This document shows, in pieces, positions 1-17,000 of a stretch of DNA of 64,000 bases. This DNA is from Tubiluchus corallicola. Taxonomy: Eukaryota; Priapulida; Priapulimorpha; Priapulimorphida; Tubiluchidae. Under the pieces are notes generated by a model. The model was not told the origin of the DNA and ran no database searches. It saw nothing but the letters and a program-made list of their open reading frames with translations. The position numbers and the translations under genes are program-made. The stretch's first letter is position 1. Each line of letters begins with the position of its first letter. The stretch is taken from the NCBI GenBank assembly GCA_030141605.1, contig JAQGDQ010000206.1, forward strand, positions 271,001 through 335,000, given 5' to 3'.

Positions 1-200
1 GTTGTGTAAAATCTCACGTCGGCAAGTAGCATCTCAAGCGGGCACAAGTACTACATTTTGTTTTTGGTGTGTATTCATCCGCCGAATAAATACACTATTT
101 ACTGTAACTGGTAATTTTTTATGATTTATAATATTCTTTGAAAACCTGCAAAATAGCGAGTCCGCGATAAACGAACCGCGAAGTGGCGAGGGTACACTGT
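1..200. mobile_element. Tigger/pogo-like MITE, right part (left end outside window)
   Basis: Matches the element at 35846-36220 through internal sequence and the terminal repeat ending AGGGTACACTG, followed by TA. About half of the element is inside the window. Confidence 0.7.
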
Positions 201-611
201 ATTACGTTTCATAGATTTTGCATAGCGGACTCAGCCCAGGTACAAAAAACTTCTTTCCGTCTTACATTATGAGCTCAAAACATGTCAGGAAGAGAATTTT
301 TACAATGTTTTAAAGCTTTGTGAATGTTTAAAGCTGAAACAAGCAATATTTCAAACCCAGCTGAAATCAAAGTGTGTTTATTACCTATTATTTAGCAGCA
401 CTCATAAATTTTTTCAATGCACATATTTTCATGCTTTGTTTTTTTCTAGTTTTTTGTTTCGCATTACCGTATAATTATCGATTATCATATAGTCTCTTTT
501 TTGTACCGTTCGAAGGTATACAGTTCTCGTAATTATCGTTTATGCTGCAACACTACGCGTTCGATAGTAAGCTGATTTTGCAAAAAATACCACACTTTTT
601 AGCTTCCAATA

Positions 612-838
612 CAACGATCAGCATCATACAAAATGGCAACATTGGCGGAAGTTTGCCGCAGAAAAACATGGGTGCAACCCCACCAAAACGATCAGCATCA
701 TACAAAATGGCAACATTGGCGGAAAGTTTGCCGTAGAAAAACATGGGTGCAACCCCACCAAAACGATCAGCATCTTACAAAATGGCAACATTGTCGGAAA
801 GTTTGCCGCAGAAAAACATGGGTGCATCCCTACCAAAA
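612..838. repeat. 75-bp tandem repeat, three copies
   Basis: Units contain GATCAGCATC, ACAAAATGGCAACATT and AGAAAAACATGGGTGCA, repeating about every 75-76 bp. The short reading frames on both strands are repeat translations. The rest of 201-1015 shows no recognisable feature. Confidence 0.9.
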
Positions 839-1446
839 CTACGTTATGATCATTATTGCATTTTATGTCCAAAGTAAAAAAATACGCAGTAAATATGACT
901 GTGTCAGGTAAGTATATGCATGTACAACAAAAATTATAAAATTGCCGGACGGGTGTGTGATAAAAAATATTACTTTCACTTGAAATTACTCAGTGATCCT
1001 GACAATTCACAAGCAATGCAATCAGATAAACAAAAGGCTAATCAGATGAAATGTTGTTTACATTAATTTGAAGATCTGCACCCGGGAACTGACACATGCA
1101 GATCTGGATGCAATCTGAAACCGGCAAAACTTGATCCGGTGCATCCGTACTCCACAGTAAAAAAAAAGTGGAAATACCGTCTAAAAACTTCACATCATTT
1201 TCCTCAACTCCCAGTAAGCAAGGCCAGGCTTTCTTACGCAAACCGTCGGTAATCAGACCACCCCGGGAGATGGCGTACTGCTTGAGCGTCGTCACGTCAA
1301 CTGCGTTCTCATTCAGGACATTGGCGATAGCATTTCCTTTCAGCTTCTTCGAATGGCTGCCTAGAAATTTACAAAAATGTTAACATCTCACTGGGCCGTA
1401 AAGCCATTTTAGACATAGGAGGAAATAGAGGAGAAATATTGTTATG

Positions 1447-1905
1447 CAGTCGTACCTCGGTTTTCGAACGTCTCCTTTCTCGACCAGTATTTCGGTACTC
1501 GACCAACCGCCAAGCTCGTGATGAACGATGCGCGGCGAGCTGAGTAGAGCCGAGCGTAACCGACCACGCCCGAGAGTAGTCACACACGTGTTTCTGCTCT
1601 AGCCTATGTAAGCCATCACACTGCTACCAACACGTAAGGTTTTTTCATGCAGGAATAATTATGTTTTTCTTTCTAAGGAATTCAATTATGTTTTTCTTAT
1701 CAATAATATCACATCTACTGTTTGAATAAGCATTTTTGCATTATTATATTTCGTTTTAGTAATACCTTACAGTTAATTTGTTGGTTGAGAATGGATTATT
1801 TGCTTTTACATTATTTCTTATGAGATAAATTATTCGGTACTCAACCAAATCGGTTTTCAAGCACTTTTTAGGAACGAATTAAGGTCGAAAACCGAGGTAT
1901 GACTG
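1447..1905. mobile_element. MITE with Tigger-like ends, copy in unit 1
   Basis: Inverted termini CAGTCGTACCTCGGTTTTCG (left) and, reading inward from the right, CAGTCATACCTCGGTTTTCG, with TA flanks. About 460 bp and no transposase frame. TA target site and CAGT start suggest a pogo/Tigger or mariner relative. Confidence 0.75.
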
Positions 1906-4199
1906 TATACTAAGTTGTGCTTATATGTTATACTACAAAGTAATACAGAAGGGAAATTAGAATTAAACAAATACAAACACATTTTTATGACACTACAATG
2001 TCATAATGCTGGACTCTTGTTACATTTTTTTATAATTTGATCAACACATTTCAGAATATTTCTACAGATCTGTCTCTTCTGGAACACCCTGTAAAACATG
2101 CTTCACAGATACTTGAACACGAACACAAGCCAACAAAATTTTCACATCAACGTTACTCAACGAAGTAAGAAGAAAACTACTCTTGCAAATCACCGATCCT
2201 TGGAACGGCAATAATAACAGCTAAAGATTTATTTTCACAATGCTTCAAAACTGTTTCACTGACTTTGTGATGTCATTGCTCAAAATTTTTGTCTTATAAG
2301 CAATGTCTCTTATTAATCTTTCTATTTGTAGGTTCTAATAATATTAATTTTAAGTGCGTAAAGGTTAAATTATTATCTAAAGATAGTCACGTGTGTCTCT
2401 TCTTTCACATTATTTTATTATAAACCAACAAATTCGTATAATAATTCAATTTTCATTCGTCGTAAATGCAAAATCTGATATTTTTTATTTACCTGTTACA
2501 TGCGCATTAATTAATTAATTATATTAGTAACAATTCTGAGAGGGTGGCTGACCTCGATAACTTATAGTTCTTTCGCCACCCTTTCACCACTAATCAATAA
2601 TTACTTTTGCACTTTGTAATATTATTGTATGTTGTACAGATTTATAAACTTACTTACTTGTATTGCATTCACACCTTGTATTCAGTATTTCTGAGTTAAA
2701 GAGAATAAACATTCAAAATACCAGTAAAATAACGAGGTAAATTCGAAGCAGAGTCAGTAGACGTTAAAGGATGAACGAGCTTGTCTTCAGTACTGTTGCA
2801 ATGCTTTCTATGTCGTGTTGTATCCTGGTGTGCCACAGTATTGTCAAGCACTGTAGTCTCAACTTCCATTGCCAAATGTCGCAATACTGTCTACAGAAAC
2901 TGGATATTCAGGTAAAAATCATGCTAATCCTGTAAAATTAGTTAATGCCATTGTCATAAACAACACTAGTTTTAATTTCAAGCATATGTAACGTCAGGTC
3001 AATCGAGCGCTGCTTACATGCTGTGCACGAGTGTTGATTTATTACTTTCTAAAACCAAACAATTCGTAGTCTAGGCAAGCAATACCCATGGATTATTATT
3101 TAGCGATGGTTCTTAAAAGAAGTCGTATACGTGGACTTTCTCGCGTCTGTCAAAGGCACTGGTCTAGAAAAAATAGTCTCATACAATGGGTTTTGCCAGT
3201 ACTGAAAAGGCCAAACTTAAAAATTGCAAACCAATTGTTAGTTACATAATCCCTGCAGCAACCAGCAGATCTTCGGAATCAAGTTTCGATTTATAGTTCT
3301 GTTTTGCTTTGGTTTTGACAAATTCTTTTACATTCAGTTGAGTTGCGTTTGCTTTATAAAATTTTCGCTTTGAGTTGATATGATTTCATTTTGTTTGATA
3401 TGATTTCTTGCTATAAGTTAAATTCCGTTTTGCATTGCTTGTGAAAACTTCCTTTTATTTTGAGTGGAATTGCATTTTTGCTTTGAGTAGATTTTTGTTG
3501 CTTTTGTTTGATATTATTTTTTGCTTGATGTTATACCTTGTTATGCTTTGAATTGCATTTCTGCTTTGAGTTGATTTTTGTTGCTTTTGCCTTCTAAAAA
3601 TGTCACGAGCCTTTGAGTAAACTTGTATTTTTTTAATAAGGGGCAGCTGACCAAGTGACCAATAGGTCTTTTGCTGCTCCTTCTCAGCTGCAATGAAATG
3701 TAAAAATAATTATGACGAATTTTAACTGCTATTGAGAAAATAAAATTGTATTGAAATTTATGGCAACAATTATGAATTAATAATAGTAACATGCATGTGG
3801 CACAGGGCCTATCTGAGCTACGATCTATACTGCCTACCATACAAAAGCTCATAATTCAAATAACTAAACTAAAAATAAAGCAACTCATATGGTGGCGTAA
3901 TAATGCCACTGCACCTTGTCCTGATGTGAATCATAAACTCAGTTTCATTTAAAATACACAATTTTCCACATTTTTACAGCCAATTTATTATTGTCAATAG
4001 CGGAATTCTTATTAAGAGAATTGCAAAAGAGTAACGACGAGGCGACACCTAGGGACTAACTTAATAAATTCATTTACTTCCTTTCATTCATGTTATAAAG
4101 AGGATAAGGTGCAACTGTTTTGGTCGGGTTCTAAAATCGAACTCATCCAACACCTTAACCCCATCAATTAAAAATAAGGCTGAATATCCGTAAGCAACT

Positions 4200-4236
4200 A
4201 TGCCTCCTAAGTTCGATCCTACCGAGATTAAAGTTG
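4200..4236 (+). CDS. RPL12: RPL12 copy 1, exon 1
   Basis: Intact ATG, 12 codons plus one base and a GTAAGT donor, as in copy 2. Confidence 0.75.
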
Positions 4237-4366
4237 GTAAGTAGCTGTTTCACGTTTTTTTCATTATTGAATCTATATCACGTTTTTGCCAATTTATATT
4301 AGTTTATCTTATAGCTACATTTCCGAACTGTGAAGCAAACAGAATTATTAATTGCTGTTTTTTCAG

Positions 4367-4440
4367 TGTGTTTGCGATGTGTTGGTGGGGAAGTTGGTGC
4401 TACATCGTCACTTGCGCCTAAAATAGGTCCTCTGGGTTTG
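4367..4440 (+). CDS. RPL12: RPL12 copy 1, exon 2
   Basis: Intact acceptor and donor. One synonymous difference from copy 2. Confidence 0.75.
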
Positions 4441-4809
4441 GTAAGTATTAGCTACTAAATTTTTGTAAGATGCCATTCGTATTCTTAGTTTTACTGTGTT
4501 GATACCAAAACCATAGGGCAATAAGAATTTTTGTTGCTGCCATTTTCTCTGCTCATTTATGTGTAAATGTAATGCTGCTAATGTCTGCATTGCGATATAT
4601 CGAAAATTGTACGTATTTCATAATTTGTTTGATGTACACATAACACATTTTGCAGTACGTCACTATTCTTGATTCCGTCTGAGTTAATCTCAACAGTGTA
4701 CATGTATATTATTAGATATAAATATAGCTACATATATATATTAGTATATTAATAAAATAATGAAAATTAATTTATTTTGATATGTATCATTAACACATTT
4801 TAACTTTAG

Positions 4810-4941
<132 letters not shown>

Positions 4942-5304
4942 TAACTATTTCAAATTGAGGATGAAGATAAAACGTCGAAATAAGTTGATCCAGTAAAATT
5001 TTAAATAATCTTGCCTCAATGATGCAACTTTTCAAATTCTGATGACATCGTGAAAGACAAGTATATCACTTCAGTCTTACTGAGGGGCATTTATTGAACA
5101 AACTTACCTGAAAAACGTTTTTTAGGCTGCTTCAGTTTGATTAACATCTTTTCAACTGCCATTGACTGCTGATCTCAGTGACATCTTGTAATTATATGAA
5201 TTCTATTTAGTTTAATCTCTAATTATGTAGTGGTATCATTTTTGGCATATGTTTTAGGTGACTGATAATGAAGCCACAGGGAAAGATCAATTAATTTTGG
5301 CTAG

Positions 5305-5605
5305 GGTTAGGATTATTTCTTTTTCCTGCACATTTTTCCCCGGTGACTTTCTTACCTATGACTTTTTTACCTAGATTTACGTTATATGTAAAGAGTTGGG
5401 GTTATTTCTTTTTTCCTGCACATTTTTCCCGGTGACTTTCTTACCTATGACTTTTTTACCTGGATTTACGTTATATGTAAAGAGTTGGGGTTATTTCTTT
5501 TTTCCTGCACATTTTTCCTGGTGACGTTTTTACCTGGATTTACGTTATATGTAAAGAGTTTGGGGTCATTTCTTTTTTCCTGCACAGTTTTTCTTGTGTG
5601 ACTTT
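5305..5605. repeat. About 85-bp imperfect tandem repeat in RPL12 intron 3 (copy 1)
   Basis: Three to four units built from TTTTTCCTGCACATTTTTCC, TTACCTATGAC and TTTACGTTATATGTAAAGAG. The same array with different indels is at 10797-11100 in copy 2. Confidence 0.85.
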
Positions 5606-5676
5606 TCTACTTGGCTTCATGTTTTGTGCAATTGTGGCTTCGTAGCATTGGTAAATTGGTTTTCCTTACATTTAAG

Positions 5677-5768
5677 GCAAGCGACAATCAGCGTTGTCCC
5701 GACCGCGGCTGCAATGATTATTAAAGCTTTAAAGGAGCCACCGAGAGATAGAAAGAAAGTAAAAAATG
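5677..5768 (+). CDS. RPL12: RPL12 copy 1, exon 4
   Basis: Identical to copy 2 exon 4, with donor GTAGGT. It is the last RPL12 coding sequence in unit 1. Confidence 0.75.
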
Positions 5769-6420
5769 GTAGGTAGCACCGTTTTCCTGTTACTCTGTAA
5801 ATGAACTTGTCATGGGTGAAAGAAAGAAAACTGGAAAAAAACTGATGAAGCAAATTTCAAATCTTCATCTTTAACTCTGTTCGTTGTTAGTAAAAGTTTT
5901 ACCGTGCATGTGTAGAAGTTTCTTTGTTTTGCACCATAAATTTGTAACACTGGTTAGAATTTGGGAACAGAAAACATTGTATGTTAAACAAAAACTTTTT
6001 CGCATCCTATCAAATTTTAAGGTGTGATAAAAAGTATACGTTTTAACACCTATAATAATGCCAACGTGTTTGTGATAATAAAATAATAAGTTAAAAATTT
6101 AATTACTTGCGGGCGTACTCAAGTAGTGATGACATCACAACTGAACATATTTTCAAATGCGCAAACATTCCGCGAATGTACTACATGTGTTTGAGAAAGC
6201 GAAAGTTGAAGTACAAAAACTGTACAACGTTCAGTGTGATGTACAAAAATTGTACAAATTTATAGTTAAAAATTTAGATTTTAAGTTTACCACTTTGCTC
6301 GTGCATGAACAAATGCAGTAAAGGCTTACAATTACAAATTTATGCACTCAATAGAGCCAGTCAAAAAGTACATATGATTAACCGAATATGCTGTATTCAA
6401 AGCTATTAACTAGTTAAATA

Positions 6421-6750
6421 ATGTAAATTCATTATTTTTTATAAGTTCTGATGTAAGTTCATTATTTTTTATAAGTTCTGATGTAAATTCATTATTTTTT
6501 ATAAGTTCTGATGTAAATTCATTATTTTTTATAAGTTCTCGTGTAAATTCATTATTTTTTATAAGTTCTGATGTAAATTCATTATTTTTTATAAGTTCTG
6601 ATGTAAATTCATTATTTTTTGCAAGTTCTGATGTAAATTCAGTATTTTTTGCAAGTTCTGATGTAAATTCATTATTTTTTATAAGTTCTGATGTAAATTC
6701 ATTATTTTTTATAAGTTCTCATGTAAATTTATTATTTTTTATAAGTTCAC
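6421..6750. repeat. 30-bp minisatellite, 11 copies (unit 1)
   Basis: The unit is ATGTAAATTC followed by ATTATTTTTT and ATAAGTTCTG. Some units carry GCAAG in place of ATAAG. The AT-rich DNA at 5985-6330 just before it resembles the TTAA family-B elements. Confidence 0.95.
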
Positions 6751-7279
6751 ATAACCGGTGTGTACGCAATAAACCATGTTCGCTGTAATGCATTATGCTG
6801 TAATTTGTTTATAACTTTTGGGTGGCTTTGCACTTTTTGAGGGAGGGGATGCAATCAGATAAACAAAAGGCTAATCAAATGAAATGTTGTTTACATTAAT
6901 TTGTAGATCTGCACCCGGGAACTGACACATACAGATCTGGATGCAATCTGAAACCGGCAAAACTTGATCCGGTGCATCCGTACTCCACAGTAAAAAAAAA
7001 GTGGAAATACCGTCTAAAAACTTCATATCATTTTCCTCAACTCCCAGTAAGCAAGGCCAGGCTTTCTTACGCAAACCGTCACTAATCAAACCACCTCGGG
7101 AGATGGCGTACTGCTTGAGCGTCGTCACGTCGACTGCGTTCTCATCCAGGACATTGGAGATAGCATTTCCTTTCTGCTTCTTCGAATGGCTGCCTAGAAA
7201 TTTACAAAAATGTTAACATCTCACTGGGCCGTAAAGCCATTTTAGACATAGGAGGAAATAGAGGAAAAATATTGTTATA

Positions 7280-7791
7280 CGGTCGTACCTCGGTTTTCGA
7301 ACGTCTCTGTACTTGTACAAATCGGTTTTCGACCAGAAAATTTGAGTTGAAATTGTCTCCGTTCTCGAGCAGAATTTCGGTACTCGACCAACCGCCAAGC
7401 ACGTGATGAATGCATGCGCAGCGAGCTGAGTAGAGCCGAGCGTAACCGACCGCACCCGAGAGTAGTCACACACGTGTTTCTGCTCTAGCCTATGTATGCC
7501 ATCACACTGCTACCAACACATAAGGTTTTTCATGCAGGAATAATAAAGTTTTTCTTTCTAAGGAATTCTATTATGTTTTTCTTATCAATAATATCACATC
7601 TACTGTTTGAATAAGCATTCTTGCATTATTATATTTCGTTTTAGTAATACTTTACAGTTCATTTAGTGCTTGAGAACGGATTATTTACTTTTACAGTATT
7701 TTTTATGGGAATAAATGATTCGGTACTAAACCAAATCAGTTTTCAAACACTTTTTAGGAACGAATTGTGGTTGAAAACCGAGGTATGACTG
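7280..7791. mobile_element. MITE with Tigger-like ends, copy in unit 2
   Basis: The duplicated counterpart of 1447-1905, with about 50-65 extra bases just inside the left end that repeat the ACTCGACC / TTTTCGACC theme. Confidence 0.72.
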
Positions 7792-9671
7792 TATATTAAG
7801 TTGTGCTTATATGGGATGGTACAAAAACCAAGTTATACAGCAAGGAAATTAGAATTAGACAAATAAAACACATTTTTATGTCTCTACAATGTCATAATGC
7901 TGAACTTTTTTATAATTTGATCAGCACATTTCAGAATATTTCTGCAGATCTGTCTCTTCTGGAACACAGTGCATCACAGATACTTCAACGCAAACACAAG
8001 CCAACAAAATTTTCTCATCAACGTTACTCAAGTAAGAAGAAAAAAACCACTCTTGCAAAATAGCGATCCTTAGCACGGCAATAATAACAGCTAAAGATTT
8101 ATTTTCACAATGCTTTAAAACTGTTTCACTGACTTTGTGATGTCATTGCTCAAAATTTTTGTCTTATAAGCAATGTCTCTTATTAATCTTTTGACTCTTT
8201 CTATTTGTAGGTTCTAATAATATTAATTTTAAGTGCGTAAAGGTTAAATTATTATTTAAAGATAGTCACGTCTGTGTCTCTTCTTTCACATTATTATATT
8301 ATAAACTAACACATTCGTATAATAATTCAATTTTCATTCATCTTAAATGCAAAATCTGATATTTTTAATTACCTGCTACATGCGCATTAATTAATTAATT
8401 ATATTAGTAACAATTCTGAGAGGGTGGCTGACCTCGATATCTTATAGTTCTTTCGCCACCCTTTCACCAATAATCAATAACTACTTTTGCACTTTGTAAT
8501 ATTATTGTATGTTGTACAGATTTATAAATCACTTAGTTATGCATTTTGCTATTTTAAAAATGGTGATAAACTAATAAACTTACTTACTTACTTGTATTGC
8601 ATTCACACCTTGTATTCAGTATTTCTGAGTTAAAGAGAATAAACATTCAAAATACCAGTAAAATAACGAGGTAAATTCGAAGCAGAGTCAGTAGACGTTA
8701 AAGGATGAACGAGCTTGTCTTCAGTACTGTTGCAATGCTTTCTATGTCGTGTTGTATCCTGGTGTGCCACAGTATTGTCAAGCACTGTAGTCTCAACTTC
8801 CATTGCCAAATGTCGCAATACTGTCTACAGAAACTGGATATTCAGGTAAAAATCATGCTAATCCTGTAAAATTAGTTAATGCCACTGTCATAAACAACAC
8901 TAGTTTTAATTTCAAGCATATGTGACGTCAGGTCAATCGAGCGCTACTTACATGCTGTGCACGAGTGTCGATTTATTACTTTCTAAAACCAAACAATTCG
9001 TAGTCTAGGCAAGCAATAACCTTGGATCATTATTTAGCGATGGTTCTTAAAAGAAGTCGTATGCGTGGACTTTCTGGCGTCTGTCAAAGGCACTGGCAAG
9101 GTCTAGAAAAAATAGTCTCATACAATGGCTTTTGCCAGTACTGAAAAAGGCAAACTTAAAAATTGCAAACCAATTGCTAGTTACAGAATCCCTGCAGCAA
9201 CCAGCAGATATTCGGAATCAAGTTTCGATTTATGGCAACAAATATGAATTAGTAATAGTAACATGCATGTGACACAGGGCCCATCTGAGCTACGATCTAT
9301 ACTGCCTACCATACAAAAGCTCATAATTCAAATAACTAAACTAAAAATAAAGTAGCTCGTATGGTGGCATAATAATACCACTGCACCTTGTCCTGACGTG
9401 AATCATAAACTCAGTTTCATTTAAAATACACAATTTTCCACATTTTTACAGCCAATTTATTATTGTCAATAGCGGAATTCTTATTAAGAGAATTGCAAAA
9501 GAGTAACGACGAGGCGACACCTAGGGACTAACTTAATAAATTTATTTACGTCCTTTCATTCATGTTATAAAGAGGATAAGGTGCAACTGTTTTGGTCGGG
9601 TTCTAAAATCGAACTCATCCAACACCTTAACCCTATCAATTAAAAATAAGGCTGAATATCTGTAAGCAGCT

Positions 9672-13688
<4,017 letters not shown>

Positions 13689-13777
13689 ACGATAACACCG
13701 GGATAGGAGGAGTGCCGAAGTCGTCGAAAGACGAGCACATCTTCTGAAGAAATTACTGTACATAAACAAAAACGACA

Positions 13778-13783
13778 AATAAA
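13778..13783 (+). terminator. RPL12: RPL12 polyadenylation signal AATAAA
   Basis: Canonical AATAAA 90 bp after the RPL12 stop codon, in the short gap before the MTRF1L stop on the other strand. An ATTAAA on the - strand at 13793-13798 may serve MTRF1L, so the two 3' UTRs probably overlap. Confidence 0.7.
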
Positions 13784-13867
13784 GACGTAAAATTTAATTA
13801 CTATGTTTCTTAAATATCTACAAATTAGCTATTATTCAAATATCTACACATATCTAACAATTTTTCA

Positions 13868-14068
13868 TCAAGATTTCTCTTGTATGAACTCTAACAGCTT
13901 TTCCTTGCGGTCCTCTTCCAAAAGAGCGCTTATAATTTCCTGCAGTTTTGGGCCACCCGATAGAAAGTTTTGCATGTCGAACGTGCTGAAGCCGATGCGG
14001 TGGTCCGTTATCCGATCCTGTTGGTAATTGTACGTACGAACTTTCTCCGACCTTTGTCTGGATCCCAC
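13868..14068 (-). CDS. MTRF1L: MTRF1L exon 7 (C-terminus)
   Basis: Encodes residues 384-449: [43 protein letters not shown] and stop TGA. Acceptor GTTGTAG. The stop codon lies 85 bp from the RPL12 polyadenylation signal on the other strand. Confidence 0.95.
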   Translation of the reverse strand: MGSRQRSEKVRTYNYQQDRITDHRIGFSTFDMQNFLSGGPKLQEIISALLEEDRKEKLLEFIQEKS

Positions 14069-17000
14069 CTACAACAGCGAAGAGAAGATCATGTGTTAGT
14101 CGTTAATTAGCGAGCAAAATATATCGTTCACGATATAAACTGAATGAGGAAAAGTAAATTTTAAAGTTTATCCCAGAAAAATTCCCATACAAAGTTATAT
14201 TACTTAGCACTATGCTCATCTCTTTGAAAGACTTATGTAATTAAAAAAGAAAATTTTTCAAAATTTAAAATATTTGTACTAGCTGGTAAAACATCACTGT
14301 TTCACTATCCCAGTGTGCACTACTGGTTCACCAGAAAACGTATTTTTAATCTTGCCGACAAGATAAAGTAATTTAAACTTTTGCTTAGTTGGTGAAGTGT
14401 GCACTACTAATGCTGTGACTATTTTTCCGAATTTGCTTCGATTTTTTATTCAATGACTGAGCATTAAAATGGCTGCTCGGAACTGCAATGCAAACTTTCA
14501 AGACAAATATATGTTTTTTGCTTTATGTTTACAAAAATTCTCTTTTCTTAATGCAAAAAAGGGACAAGTGAAGAATTATATTGTACACTGCCATCCTTCA
14601 AAAGCCTTTAAAGAGAGATCCTGTCTCTTCCAACTCTAGTATTATGCTGTCGGAGATGATTATTTACTGTACAGTTTTTAAACACACACAAATCTAGGGT
14701 TTATAAGTTCAACTCTTAAAGTTAAAAAAGCAATTTTAAATTACCTTAGTAATCATTTTAAAATAATAGTGTGTTGAGATCAAGCCTCTAGGAATCAACA
14801 TAGTTTGCTAAGAGCGGACGATCGTTTCGACGGCAACTGTTATTATCAATGCTAGACATCAAGATTGTAAGTTTTTCATATTGTGTTTCCTATTGGTTAT
14901 GGAAAATGCAATCATGTAAAAATTGTCTTTTATTACTACTTATTACAGTGGCAACAGGTTTCTCCCATTACGTAGACTTGGCTTGTGTTAAATTATTCAT
15001 TGTAGTTGTGATCTTTGCTTGAATTTCACGTACAGGGTACAATTTTTTTACGTTTTCCTTATGAACCTCTTTGTAAGTTATTTCCACTTGCATTCTGACA
15101 TTTTAAATATCACTGCTGATTTTGTAGCAATATTTTGTGGCTTGATTTGTAGTGTCATAAATTTATTGACTATGTATCTTGGCTTGATTTGTAGCATTGA
15201 TAATGACAGTTGTTGTCGAAATGATCGTCAAAACCAGTTTATTGGGTGTCATGTCAAACATAGGTGATTGAATTGCGATAAACTGAAGGAATCGCTTAAG
15301 AAATAATTACTTAGTGAAAGGGTTGTGAACAGTGAACGTCATCAAGTCAATTCACAAGAGTGAGGACGGTGAAATTTATTAATAAATTTGTCCTGACGCG
15401 CATTAGAGAAAATGCTGGAACCATTCCGTCCTCAAGCTGACCATAAATGACCCATCAGTTGCATACCATACTATAAAACGTCCAGGCATTTTGACATCTA
15501 ATGTTTGATGAAAAATTTCGAATGTTTATCACTGAGTAAGAAACTTTAAAGCTGGGTCATCTTAACATGTGCGCACACAGGCTGTTGCCCGGGCTAATCT
15601 CTGTATGTTGTGACTTGATGTGAATAGATATATAGGCTCTCAAGTTTACATTCACCACCACATGCAAGAAATTAGTTCATGAAGCAGATTAGGGTTAGGG
15701 TTGTGATTAGGGTTAAGGTTAGGGTTAGTGCTGGGTTAGGATTAGATTGGGGTTCGAGTTAAGGTTAGAGCTGGGTTAGGATTGGGTTTGGGTTAGGGTT
15801 AAGGTTAGTGCTGGGTTGGGGTTCGGGTTAAGGTTAGCGCTGGGTTGGGGTTTGGGTTAACGTTAGAGCTGTGTTAGGATTGGGTTCGGGTTAAAGTTAG
15901 AGCTGGGTCAGGATTGGGTTGGGGTTAGGGTTAAGGTTAGAGCTGGGTTAGGATTAGGTTAGGGTTAGAGACAGGTTAAGTTGGACTGGGTAGGGTTAGG
16001 ATTAGATTGGGTTAGGATTAGGGTTAGGGTTAGAGCAGGTTTAGAGTTGGACGGGGATTAGGATTAGGGTTAGGATTAGAGCTGGGTTAGGATTAGGGTT
16101 AGGGTTAGAGACAGGTTTAGAGTTGGACCGGGATTAGGATTAGGGTTAGGATTAGAGCTGGGTTAGGATTAGGGTTAGGGTTAGAGACAGGTTTAGAGTT
16201 GGACGGGGATTAGGATTAGGGTTAGGATTAGAGCTGGGTTAGGATTAGGGTTAGGGTTAGAGACAGGTTTAGAGTTGGACCGGGATTAGGATTAGGGTTA
16301 GGATTAGAGCTGGGTTATGATTAGGGTTAGGGTTAGGATTAGCGCTGGGTTGGGGTTCGGGTTAGGATTGGGTTGGGGTTAGGGTTAAAGTTAGAGCTGG
16401 GTTAGGATTGGGTTGGGGTTAGGGTTAAAGTTAGAGCTGGGTTAGGATTGGGTTCGGGTTAAGGTTAGAGCTGGGTCAGGATTGGGTTGGGGTTAGGGTT
16501 AAAGTTAGAGCTGGGTTAGGATTGGGTTGGGGTTAGGGTTAAAGTTAGAGCTGGGTTAGGATTGGGTTCGGGTTAAGGTTTGAGCTGGGTCAGGATTGGG
16601 TTGGGGTTCGGGTTAAAGTTAGAGCTGGGTTAGGATTGGGTTGGGGTTAGGGTTAGGGTTAGAGTTGGGGTGGCTTAGGTTAGGGTTAGGGTTAGAGGTT
16701 AGAGCTGGGTTAGGATTGGGTTGGGGTTAGGGTTAAAGTTAGAGCTGGGTTAGGATTGGGTTGGGGTTCGGGTTAAGGTTTGAGCTGGGTTAGGATTGGG
16801 TTGGGGTTCGGGTTAAGGTTAGAGCTGGGTCAGGATTGGGTTAGGGTTAAAGTTAGAGCTGGGTTAGGATTGGGTTGGGGTGTAGGGTTAAAGTATAGAG
16901 CTGGGTTATGGATTGGGTTACGGGTTAGGAGATTAAGGTATTTGAGCTGTGATTATGGGTCGATCATGGTCACCTCTGCGACCTTGCATACATGTACATT

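Noticed and set aside
2541-2585. Stem-forming AGGGTGGC...GCCACCCT (also 8419-8463) as a structured RNA
   Set aside because: Short 8-bp stem with a large loop, present in both units only because of duplication; no other support.
5035-5115. Possible box C/D snoRNA in RPL12 intron 3 (TGATGA near 5041, CTGA near 5081 and 5108)
   Set aside because: The base before TGATGA is C, not a purine, no terminal stem pairs, and spacing to either D box is poor. Near-perfect conservation between copies is explained by recent duplication or conversion.
6421-6750. CRISPR-like regular repeats
   Set aside because: The array has no unique spacers between repeats; it is a head-to-tail minisatellite in a eukaryotic intron. 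The same reasoning covers the 25-, 42-, 65- and 113-bp arrays.
15019-15267. Hydrophobic 82-residue frame as another intronic membrane protein
   Set aside because: Contains an internal 15-bp near-repeat, no shared residues with the microprotein set and no X-box or CRE upstream.
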